DNA of 64,000 nucleotides from Putridiphycobacter sp045107045 (GTDB taxonomy: Bacteria > Bacteroidota > Bacteroidia > Flavobacteriales_D > Crocinitomicaceae): positions 1 to 64,000 of the forward strand of contig JBGCFR010000044.1 of assembly GCA_045107045.1 (NCBI GenBank), in the 5' to 3' direction. Positions 43,021-51,466 of this stretch are shown here, one piece after another. Numbering within the stretch: the stretch's first letter is position 1; each line of letters starts with the position of its first letter. The notes beneath the pieces are model-generated. The model saw only the letters and a program-made list of their open reading frames with translations, ran no database searches and was not told the origin of the DNA. A program made the position numbers and the translations under genes.

Positions 43021-43812
43021 CTAATACAATGTATAAACAATAGCAATGGTGCCAATTATAAAACAATAGATTGAAAAGTAAGATAATTTGGAGCTTTTAA
43101 CTAATTTAATCATCCATGTACAAGCCAATAACCCTGTGGAAAAAGCGAAGATAAATCCAAGACTTAATGATAAAGTACTGATGGATGATGCTGTAAATTC
43201 ATCACTCATAATGTCTTTTGCAATTTTTCCAAAAATTAATGGTACAACCATTAAGAAAGAGAAACGAGCGGCTCTTTCTCTGTCTATTCCAAGTAATACT
43301 GATGTTGATATTGTCGCCCCAGAACGAGAAATGCCTGGCAGTATAGCTATGGCTTGCGAAATACCAATAATTATGGCATGTCCAAAGCTGACAGTTTTAT
43401 TAGTGTTTTTTGCTTTGTCTGCTAAAAATAGTAGCAAACCTGTTACAATAAGAAGGCAACCAACTAACAAAATCTTGCCACTGAAAAATACTTCTAGTTG
43501 ATCGTTAAAAACAACACCTACAATTGCTGCAGGTATCATTGATAAAATAATTTTTAAGGAAAACTGAAATTCTTCATTCCACTTAAACTGGAATAATCCG
43601 CGAAGTATTTCTAAAATATCTTTTCTGAAAATAACAACGGTACTCAAGGCTGTTGCAAAATGTAAGACAACCGTCATCAGCATACTCTCTTTTGGTAAAG
43701 AGTCGTCGCCCATTATAAACTTTGCTAATTCTAGATGTCCACTACTGCTTACCGGCAGAAATTCCGTTAATCCTTGAATAATACCAAGGATGATTGCCTC
43801 TAATGCTGACAT
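43021..43812 (-). CDS. uppP: Undecaprenyl-diphosphatase UppP (BacA)
   Basis: 263 residues, about eight helices. The two signatures GLTEFLPVSSSGHL (near 15-28) and LPGISRSGATISTSVLLG (near 158-175) carry the catalytic Glu, His and Arg. It removes a phosphate from undecaprenyl diphosphate so the lipid carrier can be reused in peptidoglycan and O-glycan synthesis; loss or overexpression changes bacitracin sensitivity. It is in the middle of the ftsX-DUF3098-uppP-truB block with 5 bp to DUF3098. Confidence 0.96.
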   Translation of the reverse strand: MSALEAIILGIIQGLTEFLPVSSSGHLELAKFIMGDDSLPKESMLMTVVLHFATALSTVVIFRKDILEILRGLFQFKWNEEFQFSLKIILSMIPAAIVGVVFNDQLEVFFSGKILLVGCLLIVTGLLLFLADKAKNTNKTVSFGHAIIIGISQAIAILPGISRSGATISTSVLLGIDRERAARFSFLMVVPLIFGKIAKDIMSDEFTASSISTLSLSLGFIFAFSTGLLACTWMIKLVKSSKLSYFSIYCFIIGTIAIVYTLY

Positions 43813-43817
43813 TAATT

Positions 43818-44051
43818 TTAGTTAGTTTTACGTTTTTTCATCACACCATATAGCACAACTAGATAACCTAAAATAACTAAAAATGGGGCGACAGTAATCC
43901 GCATAGGGCTAAATAGTTCATCAGCGTTGAATACTGCAGGGTCATCTGATCCACCACCCATCATTAATAGAAATCCTATCAATGTGACAACAAACCCTCC
44001 AATAATGAATAGTTTATTATCTTTTCCAAATACAAAATTGTCTTTACTCAT
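43818..44051 (-). CDS. DUF3098 small membrane protein
   Basis: 77 residues with two membrane helices (about 15-33 and 50-70) joined by a short loop with PAVFNADELFSPMRITVAP, the DUF3098 hallmark. It occurs next to ftsX and uppP throughout Bacteroidota. The function is unknown; position suggests a role in cell-envelope synthesis or division. Gaps: 10 bp from ftsX and 5 bp to uppP. Confidence 0.9.
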   Translation of the reverse strand: MSKDNFVFGKDNKLFIIGGFVVTLIGFLLMMGGGSDDPAVFNADELFSPMRITVAPFLVILGYLVVLYGVMKKRKTN

Positions 44052-44061
44052 AACGTTTAGA

Positions 44062-44946
44062 TTATCCGTATAAACTATCCAGTTTTAAACGCAAATACTT
44101 TCGCAATGCAATACTGGTAGATATAACTGTAATAAATATGCCTAATAATATGATACCTCCCAAAACTATAAAAAATAATCGAATATCAGTCATGAAGATG
44201 ACCTGAGGGAAGAATTGTTCAATTAATAATAAAAATCCGAATACAACTGCGCCTGAAATTATGCCTGCGAGCAGTCCTTGCCAAATAGCCTTCCAAATAA
44301 AAGGCTTTCTAATAAATCGAGGTGTTGCACCAACCAGTTGCATGGTTTTTATTGTAAAACGTTTTGAATATAGTGCTAGCCTTACAGTATTGTTTATTAA
44401 AGCAACAGCAACTAACAGCAACAGACCACATACGAAAAGAATAAAATACACGAATTTTTTAAGACCTACATTAATGTCTTTAAAAGCCTCTTCTCTATAA
44501 CTGACTTCAATTAATTGATCCGGATATGTAGAAAGTAATTCTGCTTCAATTTTTTTCATGCTGTCAAGCACAACGTACTTATTTTTGAGGTTTATAATGA
44601 TCGAATGATTCAATGGATTTTCATTATCAATCACCATCAATGCACTATCTCCTACAAATGCTTTGGTAATTTCCCAAGCTTCATCTGCTGATCTATAAAA
44701 TGAACTTTTAATATATGGCTTCTGTATTAGTTCAGCTTCTATTTGTTTTAAATCTAATTCGTTCATTTGATTATCAAAGAATAAATCTACTTCTAGCTCT
44801 TCAATTTTTTGATCTTTTAAGGCGTTTACACCAAGAACCAGCCAAGCACTAATCCCCAAAACAGATAAGACCAAGACAATTCCAACTATTGTTGAAGCAT
44901 AGGCTGTCTTTAACCCGTTCTTTGTATTTCTATTTTGTGATGCCAT
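44062..44946 (-). CDS. ftsX: Cell-division permease FtsX
   Basis: 294 residues with the FtsX layout: a cytosolic N-terminus (ASQNRNTKNGLKTAYAS), helix 1 (about 20-40), a periplasmic domain (about 45-165, EIEELEVDLFFDNQMN), then three helices (about 172-290) with TIKTMQLVGATPRFIRKPF. With the ATPase FtsE it activates peptidoglycan hydrolases at the division site; ftsE is not adjacent, which is usual in this phylum. It is the first gene of the ftsX-DUF3098-uppP-truB block. Confidence 0.93.
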   Translation of the reverse strand: MASQNRNTKNGLKTAYASTIVGIVLVLSVLGISAWLVLGVNALKDQKIEELEVDLFFDNQMNELDLKQIEAELIQKPYIKSSFYRSADEAWEITKAFVGDSALMVIDNENPLNHSIIINLKNKYVVLDSMKKIEAELLSTYPDQLIEVSYREEAFKDINVGLKKFVYFILFVCGLLLLVAVALINNTVRLALYSKRFTIKTMQLVGATPRFIRKPFIWKAIWQGLLAGIISGAVVFGFLLLIEQFFPQVIFMTDIRLFFIVLGGIILLGIFITVISTSIALRKYLRLKLDSLYG

Positions 44947-45040
44947 TCCTAATTGACGCTAAATTAAAAATAATAATGGGTTTGTTTTTCAGATGGTATT
45001 ATTAAGTGCCAATAATTAAGATTTTTTGATTAATCCTTAT

Positions 45041-45865
45041 TTAAAATGCAATTGTAGAAACGGTGTCCATCAAATAGGCTCCAAAATAACCTAGCGCGTT
45101 ATCAGATAGATTCGATACTGGATTTGAGGGTGTTGCAGCAAATGGGCCTGTATCCGTATTATTGTCTAATGAAAAATAGTAATCATAATTTGTTTTGTCA
45201 ATCGTCATCAATTCCATATGCACAACGTCCCCAGAGTCAACACTGGTGCCAAATAAAACTCCTCCAACTTCAATTCCTGAGCCTAGCACATCATTTCCAT
45301 AGTAAAGAGTATTGTCTTTTTCTCCATTAACGTAAGCAATTATTCTATAGTTATCACCTATTGGTGCAGGGTCTGGAAAGAGGTAAAATACAAGGCGTGT
45401 TGTGTCTGGGAAAAACCCTAAACCGTCTTGTAATTCTTCAGGGAGTGCACCTTTAGGACCAGCAGCAAGAAAACTGATTGATGGCGTATTTGAACTTGTA
45501 CTGGTTCCAGTAATTTCTTGTCCATCAGCTACAATCTTTATATCGTAGGTTTTGTTGGGTTCTACTTTATATCCTGGGTAAATGTAAAGTCCTTTTTCAA
45601 CACTATCTTCTTTAAACAGAAAGTTATTTCCGTCGCTGTCAGTAATGAGGACATTTGCACCGGAAACGGTTTCAAAATTATTTGTGGTGTAAACATTACT
45701 TGTTTTCGTCAATTTTACATAACTCCTACCTTCAATATTTGAAGTAAATGCCTCAACAACTATTTTTTGATTGGCATTATTTAATGGAAGTTCTATTACC
45801 TCTTCGCAAGCGAAAAACCCAAAACTTAAAACTATTGCTAGGGTAATTTTTAAAATTTTTGTCAT
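45041..45865 (-). CDS. DUF4249 lipoprotein, partner of the TonB-dependent receptor
   Basis: 274 residues from ATG 45865; the open frame upstream overlaps the receptor gene. The signal peptide ends in the lipobox FGFFACEE. The DUF4249 features are visible: EVIELPLNNANQKIVVEAF, VSGANVLITDSDG, YKVEPNKTYDIKIVADG, and a C-terminal beta domain ending SDNALGYFGAY. Such proteins sit next to TonB-dependent receptors, in a SusD-like position, and probably help capture the ligand at the outer membrane. The start is 4 bp after the receptor stop, so translation is probably coupled. Confidence 0.88.
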   Translation of the reverse strand: MTKILKITLAIVLSFGFFACEEVIELPLNNANQKIVVEAFTSNIEGRSYVKLTKTSNVYTTNNFETVSGANVLITDSDGNNFLFKEDSVEKGLYIYPGYKVEPNKTYDIKIVADGQEITGTSTSSNTPSISFLAAGPKGALPEELQDGLGFFPDTTRLVFYLFPDPAPIGDNYRIIAYVNGEKDNTLYYGNDVLGSGIEVGGVLFGTSVDSGDVVHMELMTIDKTNYDYYFSLDNNTDTGPFAATPSNPVSNLSDNALGYFGAYLMDTVSTIAF

Positions 45866-45869
45866 TTTC

Positions 45870-48227
45870 TTAAAATTTAAAGTTGTAAGTAACAGATGGA
45901 ATAAACTTAAATAGAGCCAGTTTAACGGCTTCTGTTTGCCCAGTTTCTTCATTTTCTTGAAAGGTTATTGAATATGCATTTTCTCGTCCATAAGCATTGT
46001 ATATAGAAAAGTTCCAACTAGACTCGAATTTCTTTCGAACTTCAATCTGATTATTTTCCGCATCCGTCACTATTTTAGTTTTCTTATTATTTAATGTAAT
46101 TCCTAAATCTAATCTATGATACTCAGGCATTCTATAACCGTTTCTTTCTGTAAACTCATTAATCACTTCACCTTCTATAATGTATTTTCCGCTCGGGAAA
46201 GTGACAGCATTTCCAGTGTAGTAAACCCAAGCAGCACTAAAGTCTAGTCGATTATTAAGTTTGTACATCAGGACAATTGAAACGTCGTGAGTCCGGTCTT
46301 GCTTAGCTGAAAACCAATCAAAATTATTGATCCCTTCAATTTTATTTTCAGTTTTTGATAAGGTATAACTAACCCATCCTGTAAACTTACCTGTTTTCTT
46401 TTTCGCTAAAAACTCAACACCATATGCTCTTCCAATCCCAAATAAAAGTTCTGCTTCAACGTTAGGATTTAAAGTTACCTCAGCCCCGTCTTTATAATCA
46501 ATCACATTTTGAAAATCTTTATAATAGGCTTCAGTAGAAAATTCAATTGTGTTGCTTCTAAAGTTCTTAAAGTATCCAACAGAATATTGATCGGCAATTT
46601 GAGGTTTTATAATTGGACTTGATGGTAGCCAGATGTCAGTTGGAGTTGCACTAGTTGAATTAGAAATTAAGTGCATAAACTGATATGTTCTAGAGAACCC
46701 TGCTTTTACAGAACTGCTTTCGTTTAATACATAATTGACCCCTAATCGTGGAGATAGTCCATTGTATGAGACAACCTTTTCATTAGTGCTAAAATATGAG
46801 GTTGAGTCAATGTCGCCATCTTCGGTAAAGGAATAAGTTTCACCAGGCCCTATTTGTGTGAAATTTGAATAACGTAAACCGTAAGTCAGGTTTAATCTAT
46901 TTCCGATTTTTTGATCATTCGATACATAGAGTGCTGATTCTACTGAGTGTTTAACTGGAATATCGTCAATACTAAACCCTAAGTCTTCACCTATATTAAT
47001 ATCACCTGGTTCAAATGTATGATGGATAATATTACCACCAAATTTTAATGTGTTGTTTGAGTTAATAAAATAGTCGAAATCTTTTTTGAAGTTGAAATCC
47101 TGAATCTGCGAACCTAATTCGACTTTTGAAGTGCCTTCTCCGATACCAATTACGTAATTATATTTACTGAAAATAAATGTGGCATTTCCAAATAATTTAC
47201 CATTGTAAATATGGTTCCAACGAGCTGTTGATGTTATATTTCCCCAATCGAATTGTAGCTGACTACCAAATTTAAATTGATCACGACCTATATAACCTGA
47301 TAAAAAGACTCTGTCTTTATCTGAAATCCGATAGTTTGCCTTAGCATTTAAGTCATAAAAATAAAGTCCAGCACCATCAAGTCTCTCATTATTTGAGAAA
47401 CGCAGGAATTGATCGACATAGGTTCGTCTACCTGATAGAATAAATGATCCTTTGTTTTTTACAATAGGCGCTTCTAATGTTAGTCTACTGGAGATTAGTC
47501 CAATTCCCCCACTAGCTGAGAATTTTTTAGAATTTCCTTCCTTCATTTTAATATCCATAACGGAAGATAATCTCCCACCAAATTCTGCTGGTGCCCCACC
47601 TTTATAAAGTTTGACATCCTTAAGCGCGTCTGAGTTAAATACCGAAAAGAAGCCTAATAAATGAGATGCGTTATATACAGGAGCTTCATCTAAAAGTATT
47701 AAATTTTGATCAGCACCACCCCCTCTTACATAAAACCCTGAGTTTCCTTCACCAGCTGATTTTACACCTGGTAATAATTGCATGGTTTTTAGAATATCTT
47801 TCTCTCCAAATAGTACTGGAATGCTTTCAATGTCTTTCACATTAATTTTTTCAACTCCCATTTCAGTTGTTTTTAAATTTTCGCCAAGTTTTTCGGCTGT
47901 GACTTCTACCTCGTTTAATAGTTCCGAAGAAATTTTTAATTCAATTGTCTTTGATATATTTTCGCTTAGGTCAACTTTTACAGATATGGTTTCGTAACCA
48001 ACGAATTGGTAATTTATAGTATAGGTACCTGTAGGTAATGTCAAAGAATAGAAACCGTATACATTGGTAAGGGCACCTTTTCCAGGGATTTCACTTACCG
48101 AAATTCGTGCGCCAATAATGTCTTCACCAGTTGAATTATCTTTAATGTTTCCACTAAGAGTGAATTTGTCCTGAGAAAATGAAAGTAGGTTGAAGCTTAA
48201 TAAAAAAACAAGTAAGGTACTTTTCAT
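45870..48227 (-). CDS. TonB-dependent receptor (DUF4249-associated)
   Basis: 785 residues from ATG 48227 (MKSTLLVFLLSFNLLSFSQ signal). A CarboxypepD_reg-like domain (about 22-100, GEDIIGARISVSEIPGKGALTNVYGFYSLTL), a plug (about 120-225, LPGVKSAGEGNSGFYVRGGGADQNLILLD broken by variation, then GAPAEFGGRLSSVMDI), and a barrel ending in TYNFKF. The substrate is unknown. It forms a unit with the DUF4249 lipoprotein gene. On the minus strand a -7-like box TAATTTTG lies at 48253-48246, 19 bases before the start codon. Confidence 0.92.
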   Translation of the reverse strand: MKSTLLVFLLSFNLLSFSQDKFTLSGNIKDNSTGEDIIGARISVSEIPGKGALTNVYGFYSLTLPTGTYTINYQFVGYETISVKVDLSENISKTIELKISSELLNEVEVTAEKLGENLKTTEMGVEKINVKDIESIPVLFGEKDILKTMQLLPGVKSAGEGNSGFYVRGGGADQNLILLDEAPVYNASHLLGFFSVFNSDALKDVKLYKGGAPAEFGGRLSSVMDIKMKEGNSKKFSASGGIGLISSRLTLEAPIVKNKGSFILSGRRTYVDQFLRFSNNERLDGAGLYFYDLNAKANYRISDKDRVFLSGYIGRDQFKFGSQLQFDWGNITSTARWNHIYNGKLFGNATFIFSKYNYVIGIGEGTSKVELGSQIQDFNFKKDFDYFINSNNTLKFGGNIIHHTFEPGDINIGEDLGFSIDDIPVKHSVESALYVSNDQKIGNRLNLTYGLRYSNFTQIGPGETYSFTEDGDIDSTSYFSTNEKVVSYNGLSPRLGVNYVLNESSSVKAGFSRTYQFMHLISNSTSATPTDIWLPSSPIIKPQIADQYSVGYFKNFRSNTIEFSTEAYYKDFQNVIDYKDGAEVTLNPNVEAELLFGIGRAYGVEFLAKKKTGKFTGWVSYTLSKTENKIEGINNFDWFSAKQDRTHDVSIVLMYKLNNRLDFSAAWVYYTGNAVTFPSGKYIIEGEVINEFTERNGYRMPEYHRLDLGITLNNKKTKIVTDAENNQIEVRKKFESSWNFSIYNAYGRENAYSITFQENEETGQTEAVKLALFKFIPSVTYNFKF

Positions 48228-48325
48228 TAGTTTGTAGTTTGAGTGCAAAATTAGTATTTTAATCGTTTCAAGATGTTAAATTTTCTTGTCTAATAATTAA
48301 TTTATTTCAAAATAATTGAAATAAA

Positions 48326-48352
48326 AAAAGCCCTTTTTATAAAAGGGCTTTT
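48326..48352 (-). terminator. Bidirectional terminator hairpin after the M48 gene
   Basis: AAAAGCCCTTTT (48326-48337), loop TAT, AAAAGGGCTTTT (48341-48352): 12 perfect pairs, with A and T runs making it a terminator on either strand. It closes the rpoN-PAP2-M48 operon. Confidence 0.85.
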
Positions 48353-48376
48353 CAGTTAATTTATTGAATTTGAATA

Positions 48377-49183
48377 CTAATCAAATAATCTTTTGAAATT
48401 TTTATATCTCCTAGTATTGTCTTTACCAGGTGCACAACCTTCATCCGTTGCCCATTTATGGTAATTTGCTACTCTATTTGCAGGACTAGGGTGAGTACTC
48501 ATAAATTCAGGAGTTCTAGAGCCACCAGAAGCTTCAATTTTTTCAAAAAAGCCAGCACCACCATCTGCATCATATTCGGTACCACATAAGTAGTGAACCG
48601 ACATTTGATCAGCTTCAGTTTCATGCGATCTACTAAATTTCAGCCCAATAATTCCAGCGGTAATCTGCTTTAATGCTTCTCCACCATTTATAGCTGATAA
48701 CACAACTTCTAAACCATAAGTTTTTGTCATTTGTCTTGTGGAGTGTCGTAAATCTGCATGTGCCATTTCGTGTCCCATTACACCAGCTAATTCATCTTCA
48801 GTGTCCAAATATTTGATAATACCGGTATAAACGTAAATGTATCCACCAGGTGTACAAAATGCATTTAGGGTTGAATCATCATCAATAATTCTTAATTGCC
48901 ATGCAAATTCATTGGCATACTTTACTTTGCCGGTAGCAATAATTCTATCACGTAAATTGTATAGAAATGCATAAGCTGCAACATTAGAAGCTGAGTCTAG
49001 AACAGGGTATTGGTCAGATAAAGAATCAAGTTGATGTGCTACTTGAGCGCCAAGTGCAATGTCTTGAGCGACAGGGAATAGATTGATTCCCCCCTTAGGT
49101 AGCTTGTCTTTTTTCCCTTCCTTAGAGGCACCACAGCTAACAATTAACAGTGCTGAAAGGAAAATAAATAATAATTTTTTCAT
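48377..49183 (-). CDS. M48-family metallopeptidase, lipoprotein (BepA/LoiP-like)
   Basis: 268 residues from ATG 49183 (MKKLLFIFLSALLIVSCG: lipobox SALLIVSC). The earlier in-frame start at 49225 would overlap the preceding gene. The zinc motif HEMAH is at H138-H142, with the third ligand in ETEAD and the substrate groove motif CTPGGYIYVYTG upstream. M48 lipoproteins in this position cut misfolded outer-membrane proteins or help barrel assembly. It lies in an operon after the PAP2-like gene and before a strong terminator. Confidence 0.92.
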   Translation of the reverse strand: MKKLLFIFLSALLIVSCGASKEGKKDKLPKGGINLFPVAQDIALGAQVAHQLDSLSDQYPVLDSASNVAAYAFLYNLRDRIIATGKVKYANEFAWQLRIIDDDSTLNAFCTPGGYIYVYTGIIKYLDTEDELAGVMGHEMAHADLRHSTRQMTKTYGLEVVLSAINGGEALKQITAGIIGLKFSRSHETEADQMSVHYLCGTEYDADGGAGFFEKIEASGGSRTPEFMSTHPSPANRVANYHKWATDEGCAPGKDNTRRYKNFKRLFD

Positions 49184-49212
49184 AGGTGTATTTTTTGTAA
49201 AAGTATATAATT

Positions 49213-49866
49213 CTATAGAAACCATTCAAATTTCATGCAGAAAAATGATATAGTGAATCCGACAACCATTCCAAGTAATACTTCTTTGTTAGAATGGGCT
49301 TTTAAGAAGATACGACCGGCACAGACTAGCCCGCTAACAATAATCAAAATAAGTAAAAATGGAAGATTGAAATTGGCTTGGGTGTTAAAATAGCCAATTA
49401 GTGCTCCCGAAACTGCAAAAATGCCTGCAGCATGCAAGCTAATTTTAATATAAAAGTTGAATAATAAACACGAAAGCACAACTAATAAGCAACCAAATGT
49501 ATAAGCTAAAAGTGAGCTATAGTGAGGCTGGTCCCCAACTAATTCTCGAAGATAGACATAACAGAAAATGGTGTACATTAAAACTGTTGAAATAGCGTAA
49601 ATCCGTTCCGTTCTATTTTCCATAGTAATGGATTCAATTACCTTACTCCAGTACATAATTAAGATACTGATACCAGGTGCCAACACCATTAGAGTGGCAA
49701 AAATCAAAAAAATTGCAGTTTTAATATCTTGATCAATTGCGTAAAGAGATTTTTCAATTAGACCCGGTGTTAGGGAAGGCATAGCAAATAAAAAATACAA
49801 GCCAAATAATGGTAAAAATAAGGGGTGGAAAATGTAACTAAGCGTTGTAAAAAAGGATTTTATCAT
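49213..49866 (-). CDS. PAP2-like membrane protein
   Basis: 217 residues, six hydrophobic helices. The last third resembles the PAP2 phosphatase fold: KISLHAAG (about 143-150) and GRIFLKAHSNKEVLLGMVVG (about 184-203), where R and H of the third phosphatase motif are kept, but the first KxxxxxxRP motif is not clear (ENRTERIYA is the nearest). It may be a lipid phosphatase of the envelope or an inactive relative. Its first four bases overlap the rpoN stop (49863-49866), and it precedes the M48 gene. Confidence 0.7.
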   Translation of the reverse strand: MIKSFFTTLSYIFHPLFLPLFGLYFLFAMPSLTPGLIEKSLYAIDQDIKTAIFLIFATLMVLAPGISILIMYWSKVIESITMENRTERIYAISTVLMYTIFCYVYLRELVGDQPHYSSLLAYTFGCLLVVLSCLLFNFYIKISLHAAGIFAVSGALIGYFNTQANFNLPFLLILIIVSGLVCAGRIFLKAHSNKEVLLGMVVGFTISFFCMKFEWFL

Positions 49867-51311
49867 AATTCCTTTCTTAATCTTGCAACAGGAATGCTAA
49901 GCTGTTCTCTATATTTCGCTACGGTTCTTCTGGCAATATTGTAACCTTTTTCTTTTAATAATGCACCCAATTTTTCATCAGTGAGTGGTTTCTTTTTACT
50001 TTCGGCATCAATTGCGTCTTGCAAAATTTTCTTAACTTCACGTGTACTTACCTCTTCACCAGAAGTAGTAGATAAGGATTCAGAAAAGAAATATTTTAAC
50101 TTAAATGTACCAAACTGGGTGGCGATATATTTGCTATTGGCTACCCTAGAAATTGTAGAAATATCCATATTAACTATTTCAGAGATATCTTTTAAAATCA
50201 TTGGTCTTAACTTAGTCTCATCTCCTGACAAAAAGAAATCATGTTGATATTCTAAAATAGCATTCATGGTGATCATCAATGTATTTTGCCGCTGTTGAAT
50301 GGCTTCAATAAACCATTTAGCCGAATCTAACTTTTGCTTCACAAACTGAACTGCATCTTTGGCAGATTTAGATTGTCCACCTTCGGCATAAGTTCGCAGC
50401 ATATTTTCGTATGTTCTGCTAACCTTTAGTTTTGGCGCATTCCTTCCATTTAAACTTAGAATTAAATTGTCTTCTTCTTCAGTTAAAATAAAATCAGGTA
50501 TTATCTGCTGAAAATTTGTGCTACTTGTTGATTCTTTTAATGAATTTCCTGGTTTCGGATTCAATTTTGTAATTTGATCAATGGCATCTTTTAAGTCATC
50601 ATCACCAATTTCAAATTTCTTTTTTATTTTTTTGTAATGCTTTTTTGTAAACTCATCAAAGCTAGTTTCAACAATTTTTTTCGCCGTATAAATAGAGATA
50701 TCACCATGATGTTTTCTCTCAAGCTGAAGGAGCAAACATTCTTGTAAATCTCGAGCGCCTACTCCAGCAGGTTCAAAGTCTTGAATTACAAATAGGACAT
50801 CTTCAATTTCAGCTTCAGTCACCATTATATTATAACCAAAAGCTAAGTCATCAACTAAGGCTGGAAGTTCCCGTCTAACATAACCATCATCATCAATATT
50901 TCCAATAATAGTATCGGCAATAACTGCTTCTTTTTCGCTTAGGTTTCTAAGGCCTATTTGAGCTGATAATATATCGTGAAAAGACTTACCACCAGAAATA
51001 GGAATAGAATTGTCATCATCATCAGCCGAATAATTATTTGTGGATGTTTTGTAGGTAGGTAAGTCGTCGTCTAAATAGTCATTAATGTCAAACTCATCAT
51101 TGGCTTGTTCTGGTTCGCTCTGATCATAATCGTCTGCCAATTCATCTTTAGAATCTTTTTCAGCACCTTCTTCTAAAGCTGGATTCTCCTCAATTTCTTC
51201 TTTAATACGTTGTTCCAATTCCATTGTAGGAACTTGTAACAACTTCATTAACTGAATTTGTTGAGGTGATAACTTTTGAAGTAATTTATGACTAAGTGAT
51301 TGTTTTAACAT
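49863..51311 (-). CDS. rpoN: RNA polymerase sigma-54 factor RpoN
   Basis: 482 residues. Region I is Gln/Leu-rich (HKLLQKLSPQQIQLMKLLQVPTMELEQRI), region II is acidic (ENPALEEGAEKDSKDELADD...), the core-binding part follows, and the C-terminus has the RpoN box ARRTVAKYREQL with the following SIPVARLRKEL. It directs transcription from -24/-12 promoters together with activator ATPases. A -7-like box TATATTTG lies on the minus strand at 51344-51337. The operon continues with a PAP2-like and an M48 gene. Confidence 0.97.
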   Translation of the reverse strand: MLKQSLSHKLLQKLSPQQIQLMKLLQVPTMELEQRIKEEIEENPALEEGAEKDSKDELADDYDQSEPEQANDEFDINDYLDDDLPTYKTSTNNYSADDDDNSIPISGGKSFHDILSAQIGLRNLSEKEAVIADTIIGNIDDDGYVRRELPALVDDLAFGYNIMVTEAEIEDVLFVIQDFEPAGVGARDLQECLLLQLERKHHGDISIYTAKKIVETSFDEFTKKHYKKIKKKFEIGDDDLKDAIDQITKLNPKPGNSLKESTSSTNFQQIIPDFILTEEEDNLILSLNGRNAPKLKVSRTYENMLRTYAEGGQSKSAKDAVQFVKQKLDSAKWFIEAIQQRQNTLMITMNAILEYQHDFFLSGDETKLRPMILKDISEIVNMDISTISRVANSKYIATQFGTFKLKYFFSESLSTTSGEEVSTREVKKILQDAIDAESKKKPLTDEKLGALLKEKGYNIARRTVAKYREQLSIPVARLRKEL

Positions 51312-51407
51312 AATAGTAAACGATTCCGCTTTCAGTCAAATATACAAAAAAATAGCCAATTATATAAAAGGGCTTGATTTTTGATAGGAAGATTATAAAT
51401 CTTTAAC

Positions 51408-51439
51408 AAAAAAGCACTCACCTATAAGAGTGAGTGCTT
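51408..51439 (-). terminator. Strong terminator of the T9SS-cargo operon
   Basis: On the minus strand GTGAGTGCTT and AAGCACTCAC (51412-51421 and 51430-51439 on plus) form 10 perfect pairs around 8 bases, followed by a run of T (A at 51408-51413 on plus). It lies 27 bp after the stop of the 839-residue gene. Confidence 0.88.
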
Positions 51440-51466
51440 AACTTATTATAAACGATTATTTTTAAA

